Below are positions 41,666 to 49,951 of a stretch of DNA of 64,000 nt, one piece after another (the stretch's first letter is position 1; each line of letters opens with the position of its first letter). The stretch covers positions 1 to 64,000 of the forward strand of contig JANQJW010000056.1 in the NCBI GenBank assembly GCA_028281445.1. Reading direction: 5' to 3'. The DNA comes from Planctomycetota bacterium. Lineage in GTDB: Bacteria; Planctomycetota; PLA2; JAEUHO01. A model generated the notes under the pieces. That model was given only the letters and a program-made list of their open reading frames with translations, was not told where the DNA came from and ran no database searches. The position numbers were made by a program, and so were the translations under genes.

Positions 41666-42493
41666 TTACTCCTGGCCGGGGGGCTCCATCTCGTACAGCA
41701 CGGGCGGACGCACGTTGAGACCGCGGTCATGCAGGTGCTGCTTGGCCTTGAATACGCTGTGCTCGGTGTGGTGGAAAATGTTTCCCGCAGCGACGGCCGC
41801 GGGGGCGGTCTGTTCCAACACCTCGGCCATGTGATCCCAGCTCCCGGCCCCGCCCAGCGCGATGACCGGGACGTCGACGGCCTCTACGACGGAGCGGATC
41901 AAGGGCAGGTCGTACCCCTGGCCGCGGCCGTCTTCGTCGATCGAGTTGATCAGGAGCTCGCCGGCTCCGTGGTCGCGCGACGCAGCCGCCCAGTCCGCCG
42001 GCGTCCATTCGGTCGCGGTCTTGCCGCCCGCAGCCCAGACGCGGTGGCCGCCGTCCTCCGTGCGCTTCGCATCGATCGACACGACCACGGCCTGGGAGCC
42101 GAAGCTCTCAGCCAGCTCGGTGATCAAGGCCGGTGTCTCGAGCGCCTGCGTGTTCACGATGACCTTGTCCGCGCCGGCGAGGATGCGGGCGCCCGCGTCT
42201 TCGACCGTGCGGATTCCGCCGCCGAAGCTGAGCGGCATGAACGACCGGGCGGCGACATCCCTCAGGATCCCGAGGATGTTCGTCGAAGACGCCGAGCCGA
42301 GGTCCGTCCGCCCGCGCTGATGAGTCGGCGAACGGCTGATGTCGACGTAGACGAGCTCGTCGGCGGCCCAGGTGCTCAGACGCTCGACGATCGTCGTGGG
42401 GTTGCCGACCATCTGATAGCGCTTGAAGCCCCGGCTTTGGACGACGGAGCCGTTGCGCAGCATGACCACGGGGATGAGCCGGTTCTTCAGCAC
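41666..42493 (-). CDS. HisF paralogue for sugar amidination
   Basis: A 275-residue beta/alpha barrel like the cyclase subunit of imidazole glycerol phosphate synthase. The catalytic Asp-11 position of true HisF is Met here (RLIPVVMLRNGSVV), while the second acid is kept (Asp-141 in VVSIDAKR). SFGGGIRTVEDA and VIALGGAGSWDHMAEVL keep the phosphate-binding loops. Loss of the first acid fits an ammonia-channelling role with the adjacent amidotransferase rather than histidine synthesis. It overlaps the HisH gene by seven bases and ends five bases before the amidotransferase. Confidence 0.85.
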   Translation of the reverse strand: MLKNRLIPVVMLRNGSVVQSRGFKRYQMVGNPTTIVERLSTWAADELVYVDISRSPTHQRGRTDLGSASSTNILGILRDVAARSFMPLSFGGGIRTVEDAGARILAGADKVIVNTQALETPALITELAESFGSQAVVVSIDAKRTEDGGHRVWAAGGKTATEWTPADWAAASRDHGAGELLINSIDEDGRGQGYDLPLIRSVVEAVDVPVIALGGAGSWDHMAEVLEQTAPAAVAAGNIFHHTEHSVFKAKQHLHDRGLNVRPPVLYEMEPPGQE

Positions 42494-43119
42494 GCGCCGG
42501 TGGCTCCCAGCGTGCAGAAGTTGTGGAGCAGCCGCAAGCCGTGGGCCTGACTCTTCTCGGGATGGAACTGCACGCCGAACGTCAGCCCGTCCTGCACGGC
42601 CGCCGCGAACGGCTGCCCGTAGGTGCAGCGGGCGACGACGCAGTTCGCTTCGATCGGATCGAAGGCATACGTGTGGACGAAGTAGAAGACGGGCGGCTCA
42701 TCGATGCCCTCGAAGAGCGGGCAGCCGGGCGTTGCTTCGACGTCGTTCCAGCCGATGTGAGGCAGGCGCACCGGCTCCGCTCCCGTAGCGATCTGGGCTA
42801 CGGTGCCGCCGATCACGTCGAGGCCCTCATGGGGCCCGAACTCAATGCCCTCCGTGGCGAGAATCTGCATGCCGACGCAGATGCCGAGGAACGGCTTGTC
42901 CCCGCGATGCAGCTGTGCGCGCAACGGCTCGACCAGCCCCCGCTTGTCCAGCTTCTCCATCGCGGCGCGAAAGGACCCGACGCCGGGCAGAATGAGGTGC
43001 GAGGCGCGCTCGATCCCCGACGGCTCGGCGATCTCGAAGATGGGAAAACCGAGGTGCGCGAGCGCGTTGCACAGCGACGTGTAGTTGCCGCTCCCGTAGT
43101 TGATCACGCCGATCGACAT
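42487..43119 (-). CDS. HisH paralogue, glutaminase subunit
   Basis: A 210-residue class I glutamine amidotransferase that releases ammonia from glutamine. The nucleophile is Cys-81 in FLGICVGMQILA. The His/Glu dyad is at 186 and 188 in GVQFHPEKSQ. The oxyanion strand GVGSF and the HTYAFDP region are intact, so it should be active. It pairs with the HisF paralogue and feeds the sugar amidotransferase. The start at ATG 43119 gives MSIGVINYGSGN, as in the family. No other histidine biosynthesis genes are near. Confidence 0.87.
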   Translation of the reverse strand: MSIGVINYGSGNYTSLCNALAHLGFPIFEIAEPSGIERASHLILPGVGSFRAAMEKLDKRGLVEPLRAQLHRGDKPFLGICVGMQILATEGIEFGPHEGLDVIGGTVAQIATGAEPVRLPHIGWNDVEATPGCPLFEGIDEPPVFYFVHTYAFDPIEANCVVARCTYGQPFAAAVQDGLTFGVQFHPEKSQAHGLRLLHNFCTLGATGAC

Positions 43120-43156
43120 GCGCCCGTCTCGAACCCCCGCTTCCCGCGTGACGGCC

Positions 43157-44194
43157 TCAGGCCGGTCTCTCTTGCGCCAGACACTCGCGCTCGACCGCGA
43201 GAGCGATCCGCTGCGCACCGAGCCCGTCGATCAGGTTCTCGGATGCCAGGTGCATCTTCAACAGGGCGTTCGTGCCGGTGACGAGAGCCTCCGCGCGCTC
43301 GGCCAGGCGCTGTCCCAGCTCCGCCGGGTCGCCCGCCACGGACGTGCAGACGCCGTGGTCTTCGAGCTCGCGCAGCAGGAACCGGTGCGCGGGGTCCGCC
43401 AGGACGTTGATCGACGGAAGCCCCGCGTAGGCCGCCTCGTACGTCGTGATTCCGCCCGCCAGGATCGCCAGCGAACAGGTCTGGAGGATGCGCCACATCG
43501 AGTCGTTCGTCTTGGCCAGGATGATCTCGTGCCGGCTGCCCCGGACCGACCGCGCAAGCTCCTCGTAGGAGTGCTTGTACCCCTCTCCGAGCATGACCCA
43601 CAGGAGCAGCGGGTGTTCGGAGGGCTTGAGCAGGTCGAGCACAGCCTGCGTCTTGTTCGCGGCGTCCGCGCCCCCCATCGCGATGGCGACAGCGCGCTCG
43701 CGACGCTCGAGGCCCTTTCGGAACGCACCGGACTCGATGCGCTCGACGTGCTCGCCTAGTACCGCGTATTGCAACCCCGCTCGAACCGACGGGATGCCCT
43801 CCCACTCGGGGGGCGTGACGCACGTACGATGAAAGACGGTATCGACAGCGGCGAGTTGGTCGAAGACCGGCGAGAGACTGACGAGATGGGCGGACCGGCC
43901 GAATGCCGCGACGTGCTCCGAGGGAAAACGCAGGAGATCGAAGACGACGACGCCGGGCCGGAGACGCTCGAACTCGGCGACGGCATCCTCGACGCCGGGC
44001 ACGATCTCGAAATCGAGGCCGTATCGGGCAAGCAGGTTGAGCGGGCTCTCGTCCCCGATGACCACGAAGCGCACCGCGTGCGAGCGCGCCAGCTCGCGCG
44101 CAACGGCCCGGCTTCGCATCACGTGCCCGAGCCCCTCTTGCACGGACCCGCGGCAGACGAACAGCACGGGGCGAGACGGGTCACGATCGACCAT
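43157..44194 (-). CDS. PseG-like UDP-sugar hydrolase / glycosyltransferase
   Basis: A 345-residue GT-B fold protein resembling PseG, which cleaves UDP from 2,4-diacetamido-trideoxyhexose to free the sugar that NeuB-type synthases use. CRGSVQEGLGHVMRSRAVAR holds the family's GxGHxMR motif. AILAGGITTYEAAYAGLPSI and LREHGVCTSVAGDP-like segments (here LRELEDHGVCTSVAGD) form the C-terminal nucleotide site. The start is ATG 44194; upstream codons are not family-like. It leads the five-gene minus-strand block with HisH, HisF, the amidotransferase and a methyltransferase. A spore-coat-type glycosyltransferase is the alternative reading. Confidence 0.72.
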   Translation of the reverse strand: MVDRDPSRPVLFVCRGSVQEGLGHVMRSRAVARELARSHAVRFVVIGDESPLNLLARYGLDFEIVPGVEDAVAEFERLRPGVVVFDLLRFPSEHVAAFGRSAHLVSLSPVFDQLAAVDTVFHRTCVTPPEWEGIPSVRAGLQYAVLGEHVERIESGAFRKGLERRERAVAIAMGGADAANKTQAVLDLLKPSEHPLLLWVMLGEGYKHSYEELARSVRGSRHEIILAKTNDSMWRILQTCSLAILAGGITTYEAAYAGLPSINVLADPAHRFLLRELEDHGVCTSVAGDPAELGQRLAERAEALVTGTNALLKMHLASENLIDGLGAQRIALAVERECLAQERPA

Positions 44195-44397
44195 GGCGCG
44201 AATCGTACCAGTGGCGTTCGTGCGGCACGGGCGGGCGTTCGGGGCGGCTTTCCGTCCCCCCCACACAACCGTGACACAAGGAAACGGAGACGATTCGCGC
44301 CGGGCGGCCGGATGGCAAGGCAATGCTGGGGAGGGCCCCCCGGCGGACCTACACTCCGGTCGCAGGTTGACGTGCTGAACGCGAGCTGCGCTACCTC

Positions 44398-46359
44398 ATG
44401 GCCAAGAAGAAATCCAAGCCCTTCGCGCACACGAAACGTACGTTTCGTAACGTCGCGGACATCCTGCGCTTCGCAAAGCCCCACTGGCGCGGGTTCGTAC
44501 TCACGTACGCCTTGATGGCCCTGAGCTCGATCGCCAGCTCGGGTCGCATCATCATCATGTACCCGATCTTCACGCGGATCATCCCGGCGACCGCGGAAGA
44601 GACCGGCGGCATGACGGGCAAGATCCAGAAGGCACTCGAGAGCCAGGGCTGGCTCAAGGATCGGATGGACGGTGTCACGGACGCGCTGAACACGCAGACG
44701 CAGCACCTCGTTCCTGACTCCTGGCTCGATCCCGACTTCCCCGGCGACCGGGACCGCTACGCCACGCTGTTCACGGTGTTCTTCATGTTCGTGCTGGCCG
44801 CGGCCATCTTGGCGTTCACGTCGTACGCCGTCGGCATGGTGGCGACGCGAACGGCTCTGCGCGTCCTGATGGACGTACGCGAGAGCTTATGTAGATCGCT
44901 ACTCGATCAACCAGTCGCGTTCTACGACCAGGGTACCCGTGGGGACGTAATCCAGCGCATGCTCGGCGACGTGGAAGCGTATTCCGCAGGCATCAACCTC
45001 GTGCTGCGCGACGTGTCGAAGGGCTTCCTGCATGTGACCATCACCATGGGCATCATGGTGATGGTGTCGTGGAAGCTGGCGCTGATCTGCTGCCTCGGCA
45101 TCCCGTTCCTCTTCCCGATCCGCAAGATGGCGCTCAAGACACTCAAGCGCGCCCACAAGCGCCAGGAAGAGAGTGCGAAGCGTGCCGAGCTCGTGATGCA
45201 GATCCTGTCGGGCATCCGCACGGTCAAGGCCTTCCACACCGAGAAGCGCCGTGTCGCCGAGTTCCGGCGCGCCGACGAGAAAGTCACACGCCGGGCGCTG
45301 AAGGCACAGGCCGCCAAGTCCCAGGCCGCCGCGCTGACCGACCTCGTCAACAACTCGCTCGCCATACTGCTTGCGTGCGGCGGCGGCTGGCTGCTCATGC
45401 AGGGCAAGCTCGGCATCAGCATCGGTGAGCTCGCGCTCTTCCTGGGTCTGACGCTCAACCTCTACCAACCCATCAAGCGCTTGATCCGGCAGTACAACAA
45501 CCTGCAGGACTCCATGGCGAGCATCGAGCGCACGACGGAGTACCTCAACCTCGAGCCCGGCTACCCGGACGCGCCCGACGCGACGGCGTTCCCCGGCCTG
45601 CGGGATTCCATCCGGTTCGACCGACTCGACTTCGAGTACATCCAGGGACAGCCGGTCCTCCAGGACGTGTCGTTCGAGATCCCGATCGGACACACCGTCG
45701 CGCTCGTCGGCCCTTCGGGCGGCGGCAAGTCGACGCTGTGCGATCTGCTTCTGCGTTTCCACGAGCCGAAGTCCGGCGAAATCCTCGTCGACGGCAAGCC
45801 GCTAAGGAGTTTCACGCGCGAGAGCTTCCTCCAGAAGACGGCGGTCGTCACGCAGACGCCGTTCCTCTTCCACACGAGCATTCGCGAGAACATCAAGCAG
45901 GGCAAGCTCGATGCCACGGATGAAGAGATCATGGATGCCGCGCGGGCCGCGCAGATGCATGACTACATCATCAGCCAGCCGCAGGGCTACGAGGGCTACG
46001 TCGGCGAAGGCGGCGTGCGGCTCTCCGGCGGGCAGCGCCAGCGCATCACGATCGCTCGCGCGCTGGTTCGCAACCCCGAGATCCTGATCCTCGACGAAGC
46101 CACTGCGAGCCTGGACACGGAGAGCGAGAAGGCCGTCCAGGCCGCGCTCGAGCGGCTGCAGGAAGGACGCACGACGCTCGTCGTCGCGCACCGCCTGTCC
46201 ACCGTTCGTCACGCCGACCAGATCCTGGTCCTCGACGGCGGCCGCATCGTCGAACAGGGCACGCACGAGGGCTTGATCGCGCAGCGCGGGATCTACAGCA
46301 AGCTCGTCGAACTCCAGGACCTCTCCCCCGCCACGGCCCCCGACACCGATACGCCCTGA
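44398..46359 (+). CDS. MsbA-like ABC transporter (fused membrane and ATPase domains)
   Basis: A 653-residue half-transporter with an N-terminal six-helix membrane domain (residues about 25-360) and a C-terminal ATPase. Walker A is ALVGPSGGGKSTLCDLLL, the signature is VRLSGGQRQRITIARAL, Walker B is ILILDEATASLDTESEKA, and the His switch is VVAHRLSTVRHADQI. It should work as a homodimer exporting a lipid or lipid-linked glycan. It is adjacent to the glycan locus but divergent from it, with a 203-base gap, so flipping of a glycolipid precursor is plausible though not shown. A charged insertion lies between the first two helices (about residues 60-110). It converges on the methyltransferase gene with a 31-base gap. 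Confidence 0.88.
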   Translation: MAKKKSKPFAHTKRTFRNVADILRFAKPHWRGFVLTYALMALSSIASSGRIIIMYPIFTRIIPATAEETGGMTGKIQKALESQGWLKDRMDGVTDALNTQTQHLVPDSWLDPDFPGDRDRYATLFTVFFMFVLAAAILAFTSYAVGMVATRTALRVLMDVRESLCRSLLDQPVAFYDQGTRGDVIQRMLGDVEAYSAGINLVLRDVSKGFLHVTITMGIMVMVSWKLALICCLGIPFLFPIRKMALKTLKRAHKRQEESAKRAELVMQILSGIRTVKAFHTEKRRVAEFRRADEKVTRRALKAQAAKSQAAALTDLVNNSLAILLACGGGWLLMQGKLGISIGELALFLGLTLNLYQPIKRLIRQYNNLQDSMASIERTTEYLNLEPGYPDAPDATAFPGLRDSIRFDRLDFEYIQGQPVLQDVSFEIPIGHTVALVGPSGGGKSTLCDLLLRFHEPKSGEILVDGKPLRSFTRESFLQKTAVVTQTPFLFHTSIRENIKQGKLDATDEEIMDAARAAQMHDYIISQPQGYEGYVGEGGVRLSGGQRQRITIARALVRNPEILILDEATASLDTESEKAVQAALERLQEGRTTLVVAHRLSTVRHADQILVLDGGRIVEQGTHEGLIAQRGIYSKLVELQDLSPATAPDTDTP

Positions 46360-46390
46360 AGACAGCAGTCGCCGGAGGCAAACGACGGGA

Positions 46391-47143
46391 TCACACGGCG
46401 ACGGCGCTCATCCAGGCGTTCCACGACTCGAGCCGCGGCGGTCCGTCGGTCATCCAGTTCCCGACGTCCACGGTGCGCAGTCCGGCGGCTTCCAGGAGTG
46501 CCGTAAGCTCGTCTTCGAAGAGATAGCGCATCGCGTGCGTCTCCTCGAACTCACGAACAGTCCCTGCATCCCCGTCTTCGGCGACGAAGGTGTAGTGCAC
46601 GTCCACGCGAGACGCGTCCAGTTGGTGCTCCGGCGTAGCGCGGCGCGAGAGCACGAGGTTGCCGGACTCGAGCCGTTTCTCACGCGCCACCGGCGGGTCG
46701 GCGAGAACCGCCGGCCCGTACCAGAAGTCGAAGAGCGCAACCCCATCGCCCGCCAGGTGACGGCGAACCGTCTTGAACATCGCGTCGAGCGCTTCTTCGG
46801 TGACCTGATAGCTCGCGACGTGAAAGAGGGACACGACGGCGTCGAAGGTCCGGCCCGCGTCGTACGACGTCACGTCGCCCTGCGCGTAGGCAACGCCATC
46901 GATCTGCGGCGCGCGCTCGAGCATGGCTGCGCTGCGGTCGATGCCGAGGATCTCGAAATCCAGCGCGGCGAACGCCGCGGCGTGCCGCCCGGTGCCGCAC
47001 CCAAGGTCGAGCAGGGTCCGGGCCCCGGGCCGCTGCTCGCGCAGGCGCTTCGCGACGAAGGCCGCCTCGCCGGCGTAATCCTTGTCGGCATACAGCAGGT
47101 CGTAGAACTCCGCGGCGCCGGCAAAGACCTGGTCGTCACTCAT
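46391..47143 (-). CDS. Class I SAM-dependent methyltransferase
   Basis: A 250-residue methyltransferase. AEFYDLLYADKDYAGEAAFV opens as in the N,N-dimethyl aminosugar methyltransferase group (DesVI/TylM1-like). Motif I is LLDLGCGTGRHAAAFA, and FDAVVSLFHVASYQVTEE is the post-I acidic region. It could methylate an amino sugar made by the nearby locus; a general small-molecule methyltransferase is equally consistent. Its ATG lies within the end of the cupin-like gene (eight-base overlap), so it is the last gene of the minus-strand run that begins with addB. Confidence 0.83.
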   Translation of the reverse strand: MSDDQVFAGAAEFYDLLYADKDYAGEAAFVAKRLREQRPGARTLLDLGCGTGRHAAAFAALDFEILGIDRSAAMLERAPQIDGVAYAQGDVTSYDAGRTFDAVVSLFHVASYQVTEEALDAMFKTVRRHLAGDGVALFDFWYGPAVLADPPVAREKRLESGNLVLSRRATPEHQLDASRVDVHYTFVAEDGDAGTVREFEETHAMRYLFEDELTALLEAAGLRTVDVGNWMTDGPPRLESWNAWMSAVAV

Positions 47144-47582
47144 GGGTTTCGTCCAAGCGTACCTGATCGGCGGAGACCGTCGGGAAGACGGTCTTGTCGT
47201 TGCCGCCCGCGTACGGTCCCTGCTTCACCTCGAACATCTCGGTTTCTTCGAGGATCTCGAACCCGTGGCCGCCGCCGAGCAGGAGGATGACGTCGCCGCC
47301 CCGGAGGATCCGGCTGCGCAGGTACTGCGCCTCGTCGTCGTAGAAGTCCACGCGGAGCTTGCCGCGCTTGATCACGAGCACCTCGTGGGTGTACTGCACC
47401 TCACGCGGGACGGGGTTGTGGCCGTGCGCCGCGATCTGCTTGCCAGCCGGATGGCGCATGTAGGCCAGCTGCTGGGAGAGATCGTCGGGCGTGAAGAACG
47501 TGATGCCCGGATCGTCGAAGTCGTGGGGCACGAGGATGGCCAGCAGCTGATCGCCGTTGCGGATGTGTTGGATGCCGGCCAC
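47136..47582 (-). CDS. Cupin-like sugar-pathway protein
   Basis: A 148-residue beta-rich protein resembling small cupins found in O-antigen loci. HGHNPVPREVQYTHEVLVIK and KLRVDFYDDEAQYLRSRILR followed by GDVILLLGGGHGFEILEE give the double-stranded helix pattern. Possible metal ligands are the His pair in AAHGHNPV and His in GGGHGF. Cupins of this size act as epimerases, isomerases or binding proteins. It overlaps the downstream methyltransferase gene by eight bases, so the two products probably act together on a sugar. Confidence 0.65.
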   Translation of the reverse strand: MAGIQHIRNGDQLLAILVPHDFDDPGITFFTPDDLSQQLAYMRHPAGKQIAAHGHNPVPREVQYTHEVLVIKRGKLRVDFYDDEAQYLRSRILRGGDVILLLGGGHGFEILEETEMFEVKQGPYAGGNDKTVFPTVSADQVRLDETHE

Positions 47583-47608
47583 GCCGCTAGCCTACTGGCG
47601 GGCAGTTC

Positions 47609-49090
47609 TCACCGGACGAATCGCTCGAGGCGGGCTCCCCTTGGCCAGGAACGGACCTCCGCGGAGCGCCACGCCCTCAACGCGAGCAACGCGCGAAGCC
47701 GCTCCGCCGCGTCGGGGCCCGCAAGCGCCGGCGCCACCCACAGCACCCAGAGCGACCCTCCGCGATGCAGGATCTCCGGGTCCGTCGCGTCCAGCGCAAG
47801 CGACGGCCGCCGCCACGGCGGACCACCCCGCGGCGTACTGTCGTAGACGCCGTAGGCCTCCGGCCCGCGGCCTTGCCGGAAGTAGTCGTAGAGTAGCTTG
47901 CCGTCGGCGTTCAGGCAGAGCACCACGTCGTCCTCCGAGGCTTGCGCGAGAACAACCCGTGTTGCGGGCTCCGCCCCCGTCTCCGCCCTGCGCAGCGTGC
48001 GCTTGATCGTGTACGTGGCACCGGCCACAACGAGCGCCGCGACGAGCAGGACGCAGATCCGCCGCGGCAGCTGCAAGAGCAAGATGCCCACGAACACACA
48101 GAGCAGTGTTCCCAGGAATCCCGCGTAGTGCGGTCGCATGAAAACCCCCGCGGCCGTCGAGGCAACGACGACGAGCAGATACGTCGCGGCCGCCACGCCC
48201 GTGGGCACGAGCCAACGACGCGCGCGCGAGGCACCGGCATCCGGCGGCAGCGCGCGAAACCACCTCCGGTGGTGAATCAGGGGCAACAGCACGCCTGCGA
48301 GGACCCCCAGCGCGATGATCGATCCCCACGGACCGCTGGTGAACAGATGCCGCCGCAGGATCCGCTCTACGAACATGTCGAGCCCCCACTCGGCTTTGCC
48401 TGCGCCGGGCGAGGCGGCGCGGACGCGCTCGATCTGCTCGAGCAGCGACGGGACCCAGGGCAGAAACAGAAGCACGGCCCCGACGATCGCGAGCCCGTAG
48501 GCGAGACCTTGCTTCTTGCGCGGACGGGTACAGAGGAAGAAGACCGTAAGAGCCGCGATCGCGTGCGCCGCGTAGTAGAAGGTCCAGCAGGCAGCGGCGT
48601 AGAGCAACGCGACCAGGCCCCAGCGCCAGGCCCCGCCGCGTTCACGCGCATGCAGCAGGACGAGCCAGGCCGTCGTCACCAGGAGCTGCAGCATGCCGTA
48701 GTTGCGCGCCGTCGCTCCCTCGCGGCAGAACCAGAGATTCACGCCCCCGAGTGCGACAAGAACCCAACCGAGCCGTGCGCCGCCCATGTGGCGGCCGATC
48801 GCCCAGAGCACCGCGAGCTGGGCCAGCGAGCACAAGAACGACAGCAGGCGAAGCGGCCAGGCTCCGCCCATGGTGTCCGGCATGACGCCGAGCAGCGCGT
48901 AGTACAGCGGCGGATGTGTATCGCCGCGGCTCGTTTCGATCAGTGCATCGAACGGCAGCGCGGCGACGTGGGCCGAATGCGCCTCATCCCCCGTCACCTC
49001 GTGCGCCATGGGCACGAGCCGGCAGACGGCAATCAGGAGCAGGAGCGCAACCAACAACGCAACTGTCGGCTTGCCCTGCCGCACGTTCAC
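47609..49090 (-). CDS. GT39-type membrane glycosyltransferase
   Basis: A 493-residue multi-pass protein of the dolichyl-phosphate-mannose mannosyltransferase/ArnT superfamily (GT-C fold). The first extracytoplasmic loop has the key acidic and HPP pattern: EVTGDEAHSAHVAALPFDAL, then TSRGDTHPPLYYALLGVM. About ten hydrophobic helices follow up to residue 370. A soluble domain ends the protein (VVLCLNADGKLLYDYFRQGR). Such enzymes transfer a sugar from a polyprenyl phosphate donor to protein or lipid on the outer face of the membrane. It starts three bases after the SDR gene, in the run from addB. Confidence 0.78.
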   Translation of the reverse strand: MNVRQGKPTVALLVALLLLIAVCRLVPMAHEVTGDEAHSAHVAALPFDALIETSRGDTHPPLYYALLGVMPDTMGGAWPLRLLSFLCSLAQLAVLWAIGRHMGGARLGWVLVALGGVNLWFCREGATARNYGMLQLLVTTAWLVLLHARERGGAWRWGLVALLYAAACWTFYYAAHAIAALTVFFLCTRPRKKQGLAYGLAIVGAVLLFLPWVPSLLEQIERVRAASPGAGKAEWGLDMFVERILRRHLFTSGPWGSIIALGVLAGVLLPLIHHRRWFRALPPDAGASRARRWLVPTGVAAATYLLVVVASTAAGVFMRPHYAGFLGTLLCVFVGILLLQLPRRICVLLVAALVVAGATYTIKRTLRRAETGAEPATRVVLAQASEDDVVLCLNADGKLLYDYFRQGRGPEAYGVYDSTPRGGPPWRRPSLALDATDPEILHRGGSLWVLWVAPALAGPDAAERLRALLALRAWRSAEVRSWPRGARLERFVR

Positions 49091-49093
49091 GCG

Positions 49094-49906
49094 CTAGCGA
49101 GCCGGGTGCTGCCGACCGCCCAGAAGGCGGCGCGAGAGCGACGCCACGAAGCGACGAGGGAAGATCCGCTGCGCGAAGATCGCCAGCTTGTTGAGGAAGC
49201 CGGGAACGACCTCCATCTTCCCCTTCTTGAATGCCCTCACGCCGATCTTGGCAACCCGCATCGACGGCATGCGCCTGTTCATGAATTTGCTGAGCTTTCG
49301 GTAGCCGGCCGCCTCGAAGAACTCGGTGTCGGTCACGCCCGGACAGAGCGCGGTGATCGCGAGATTGGTGAACTTGTATTCCTGGTGGATGCCGTCGCTG
49401 AAGTTGAGCCCGAAGGCCTTCGTTGCGGCGTAGCTCGTCTGATACGGCGCGGCCTGGAAGGCGGCCACGCTTGCGACCGTCATCACGCCGCCCTTGTCGC
49501 GTTTCACCATGTCCGGCAGCAGGAGACGCGTGAGCTCGAGCGTTGCCCGGATGTTGACGTCGAGCATCTGGATGTTCCGCTCGAGGCTCGTCTTGCCGAA
49601 CATGCCGGGGACGGCGAAGCCTGCGTTGTTGACCAGAACGTCCACGGCACCGAGGGCGTCTTCCGCTTGGCGTGCTACGGATGCAGGGCCGTCTTCGGCG
49701 GCCAGATCGGCCACGATGACGTAGACCGCTCGTGCGCCGCGTTCCTCGAGCTCGGTCTCGAGCTCTTGAAGCCGGTCGGCGCGGCGCGCCGTGATTGCGA
49801 TGCGCGCGCCCTCGTCCGCTAAGAGCCGAGCGATGTCACGGCCGATACCGGAGCTCGCCCCGGTGACGAGGCAGCCCAGATCCTGGAATGTGTCGATGCG
49901 TCCCAT
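49094..49906 (-). CDS. Short-chain dehydrogenase/reductase
   Basis: A 270-residue classical SDR. The cofactor loop is CLVTGASSGIGRDIARLLAD. NNAG appears in DVLVNNAGFAVPGMF. The catalytic Tyr-Lys is in SYAATKAFGLNF, with the serine in MTVASVAAFQ. The ARRADR segment after the second strand favours NADP. The C-terminal basic extension (NKLAIFAQRIFPRRFVASLS) is typical of SDRs that act on fatty acyl or lipid substrates. It lies between addA (45-base gap) and the GT39-type gene (three-base gap). The substrate is unknown. Confidence 0.9.
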   Translation of the reverse strand: MGRIDTFQDLGCLVTGASSGIGRDIARLLADEGARIAITARRADRLQELETELEERGARAVYVIVADLAAEDGPASVARQAEDALGAVDVLVNNAGFAVPGMFGKTSLERNIQMLDVNIRATLELTRLLLPDMVKRDKGGVMTVASVAAFQAAPYQTSYAATKAFGLNFSDGIHQEYKFTNLAITALCPGVTDTEFFEAAGYRKLSKFMNRRMPSMRVAKIGVRAFKKGKMEVVPGFLNKLAIFAQRIFPRRFVASLSRRLLGGRQHPAR

Positions 49907-49951
49907 GCCGTACCCCTACTCCAGCGACGACCTCAGGGGAAGGACCGATGC

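Noticed and set aside
41666..43119. HisH/HisF pair as part of histidine biosynthesis
   Set aside because: No other his genes are near, the HisF catalytic Asp-11 is replaced, and the adjacent gene is a sugar amidotransferase.
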